64,000 nucleotides of DNA from Bacteroidota bacterium (GTDB lineage Bacteria > Bacteroidota > Bacteroidia > Bacteroidales > NBLH01): the NCBI GenBank assembly GCA_025361565.1, contig JANYKN010000116.1, positions 410,470 to 474,469 on the forward strand. The letters are read 5' to 3'. Under the pieces are notes generated by a model, which worked only from the letters and a program-made list of their open reading frames with translations, was not told the DNA's origin and did no database searches. Both the position numbers and the translations under genes were made by a program. Positions 62,206 through 64,000 of this stretch are shown one piece after another; the stretch's first letter is position 1; every line of letters starts with the position of its first letter.

Positions 62206-63513
62206 ATGAACGAAAAGGAGCTAAGAAGCCAAATACTTGAATTAACTAAAAAGTATTATACTGCAAAATTTGATAATTATGAGTTTGTACCAGGCAAAAC
62301 CCCAGTAAGATATGCAGGAAGGGTTTTTGATGAAAAAGAATTAGTAAATCTGGTTGATTCTTCATTGGATTTTTGGCTTACAGCCGGAAAAAATGCCGAA
62401 GAATTCGAATATGAATTTGCAACTATGTTCGGTGCACATGAGGCAATCCTTGTAAATTCAGGTTCTTCAGCCAACTTGGTAGCGATTTCGACGTTAACTT
62501 CCCCAAAATTAAAAAACCGGAGATTAAAGCCTGGAGATGAAGTAATTACTGTTGCCGCTGGTTTTCCAACAACCGTTGCACCAATTATACAAAATGGCTT
62601 AATTCCTGTTTTTCTTGATGTAACCCTTGGTAATTACAACATCAATACGGCAAGACTTGAACAAGCAATTTCACCTAAAACCAAAGCTATTTTTATTGCG
62701 CATACACTTGGAATCCCTTTCGATTTGGATGCAGTTACAGCTTTTGCAAAAAAATACAATTTATGGTTAATTGAAGACAATTGTGATGCACTTGGCAGTA
62801 AATACAACGATAAATTAACCGGCACATTTGGCGATTTGGCTACATTTTCATTTTATCCAGCACACCATATTACTATGGGTGAAGGTGGAGCAGTAATCAG
62901 CCACAGTGAAGAATTAGCCCGGATAGCTAAATCGTTCAGAGATTGGGGGCGCGATTGCTATTGTAATTCAGGAGAAGATAACACTTGCGGTGTTCGTTTC
63001 ACCCAACAATTTGGAAAAATGCCTGTTGGATATGATCATAAATTTGTTTATTCACATCTTGGATATAATCTTAAGGTTACTGATATGCAAGCTGCAGTTG
63101 GAATAGAACAATTAAAAAAACTCCCGGCATTTGTAAAAAAAAGAAAAGAGAATTATGAATTTCTTTTTAAAGGTTTGAAAAAATTCGAAGACAAACTTAT
63201 TTTGCCAGTTGCCACAGAAAAAAGTGATCCTTCCTGGTTTGGATTTTTGATCACCCTAAAAAAGGAAGCTGGTTTTACAAGGAATGATTTTGTACAATAT
63301 CTTAATGAAAATAAAATACATACACGAAATCTGTTTGCCGGAAACATAATCAAGCAACCTGCATTTGAAGGAGTTGACATGAGAATTATCGGTGATTTGA
63401 CAAATACCGATATCATAATGAACAATTCATTCTTTATTGGAATATATCCCGGCAATGGAGAGGCTGAGTTACAATATGTTATTGATAAATTTGAAGCATA
63501 TATTAATAAATAA
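62206..63513 (+). CDS. rfbH: CDP-4-keto-6-deoxy-D-glucose-3-dehydrase (E1)
   Basis: 435 residues (437 in the characterised Yersinia enzyme). The PMP-dependent fold carries His220-His221 (SFYPAHH), where most DegT-family enzymes have Lys. The four [2Fe-2S] ligands follow C-x57-C-x1-C-x7-C at residues 193, 251, 253 and 261, matching E1. It removes the C-3 hydroxyl of CDP-4-keto-6-deoxyglucose with electrons from E3. The stop TAA overlaps the E3 ATG by one base, so the two are translationally coupled. Confidence 0.96.
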   Translation: MNEKELRSQILELTKKYYTAKFDNYEFVPGKTPVRYAGRVFDEKELVNLVDSSLDFWLTAGKNAEEFEYEFATMFGAHEAILVNSGSSANLVAISTLTSPKLKNRRLKPGDEVITVAAGFPTTVAPIIQNGLIPVFLDVTLGNYNINTARLEQAISPKTKAIFIAHTLGIPFDLDAVTAFAKKYNLWLIEDNCDALGSKYNDKLTGTFGDLATFSFYPAHHITMGEGGAVISHSEELARIAKSFRDWGRDCYCNSGEDNTCGVRFTQQFGKMPVGYDHKFVYSHLGYNLKVTDMQAAVGIEQLKKLPAFVKKRKENYEFLFKGLKKFEDKLILPVATEKSDPSWFGFLITLKKEAGFTRNDFVQYLNENKIHTRNLFAGNIIKQPAFEGVDMRIIGDLTNTDIIMNNSFFIGIYPGNGEAELQYVIDKFEAYINK

Positions 63514-64000
63514 TGGCGGCAATCCGAAAAATCCCAGTAACAGTAATAGAAATAATACCGTATTCGGAAAACGTAAAATTATTTAGACTTGAACCCCAGA
63601 AAAAAGGGATACAGTTTAAGGCGGGTCAATTTCTTCATTTAGCCATTGAACCTTATGATCCAAGCTACAATTGGCCTGAATCAAGAGTGTTTTCAATTGC
63701 AAATTCTCCGACCAGAGTATCAACTGTTGATATTTTAGTTTCAAGGATTGGCTCGTTTACAAAAGCCCTTTTCGAAAATGTAAGATTAGGTGATGAACTT
63801 TGGATAAAACTACCTTATGGTATTTTTAATTTCGATGAATCGATTGACCATGATACAGTTTTAATTGCAGGTGGAACAGGAATCAGTCCATATATATCAT
63901 TTCTTCAATATGCTATTGATAAAAATTTAAATCCCGCTATACATCTGAACTATGGTGTAAGAAACACGGAATTGGTAATCATCGACAATCTAATTAGGGA
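63513..64000 (+). CDS. FAD-dependent reductase (E3/AscD-like), N-terminal part
   Basis: Starts ATG 63513 inside the rfbH stop (overlap A) and runs off the window; 162 codons are visible. The FAD-binding domain has RVFSIANSP (R-x-F/Y-S-x-x) and the NAD(P)H-binding start GGTGISPYISF. It is expected to supply electrons to E1. Unlike Yersinia AscD, no N-terminal ferredoxin domain precedes the FAD domain; it could lie at the C-terminus beyond the edge or on a separate protein. Confidence 0.85.
   Translation, partial: MAAIRKIPVTVIEIIPYSENVKLFRLEPQKKGIQFKAGQFLHLAIEPYDPSYNWPESRVFSIANSPTRVSTVDILVSRIGSFTKALFENVRLGDELWIKLPYGIFNFDESIDHDTVLIAGGTGISPYISFLQYAIDKNLNPAIHLNYGVRNTELVIIDNLIR

Overview
The window is AT-rich DNA from a member of the Bacteroidota, most likely the Bacteroidales. 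The evidence is a type IX secretion (T9SS) C-terminal sorting domain, promoters with a TAnnTTTG -7 box, few Shine-Dalgarno sites, an ATCase with a regulatory chain (pyrBI), the lptD / amidase / MCE block, and many family-typical proteins (Reg_prop propellers, a PD40-OmpA protein, a DUF4159 protein, a PIF1 helicase with HRDC and HTH domains). No phage, insertion sequence or CRISPR array is visible. The window holds about 47 protein genes, two tRNAs (Arg-ACG, Leu-GAG) and several clear Rho-independent terminators. Both ends cut a gene.

Layout. 1-3.4 kb: signalling on the minus strand (truncated Reg_prop sensor, SpoIIE phosphatase). 3.9-7.1 kb: EamA transporter, YigZ, then pyrB-pyrI behind a leader with a short ORF that overlaps a terminator hairpin, resembling the E. 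coli pyrBI attenuator. 7.1-15.2 kb: mixed genes, including a Cys/Met-metabolism PLP enzyme, universal stress protein, glycosyltransferase, CorA and PIF1 helicase. 15.3-23.1 kb: minus-strand genes with two lipoproteins, two GT4 glycosyltransferases, a small Cys-rich protein beside a membrane protein, and DUF554 / sugar-1-P nucleotidyltransferase / AmgK-like kinase fused to a RapZ C-terminal domain, a probable cell-wall sugar salvage operon. 23.3-31.3 kb: dienoyl-CoA-reductase-like SDR, MCE (MlaD) protein, N-acetylmuramoyl-L-alanine amidase, LptD, DUF4159 protein and ribosomal protein L19. 31.4-48.4 kb: envelope proteins (duplicated-domain membrane protein, PD40-OmpA, AsmA with a helical tail, MFS, VIT/VWA, VWA, lipoprotein, half-size TSUP, PD40 plus outer-membrane barrel). 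49.2-50.1 kb: a nucleotidyltransferase. 50.2-56.3 kb: a minus-strand surface cluster with a T9SS protein, a tail-fibre-like repeat protein, an Fn3-like lipoprotein and a caspase-fold protein whose catalytic Cys is Ser. 56.7-64 kb: a plus-strand polysaccharide locus with a UDP-GlcA-epimerase-like SDR, a polymerase/ligase, and a CDP-3,6-dideoxyhexose pathway (RfbF, SDR, RfbC/AscE-like, E1/RfbH, truncated E3).

The most unusual items are the pyrBI leader, the kinase-RapZ fusion beside a MurU-like enzyme, the pseudo-caspase surface cluster, and the CDP-dideoxysugar set whose gene content fits ascarylose-type chemistry. No wholly new system can be proved from sequence alone.
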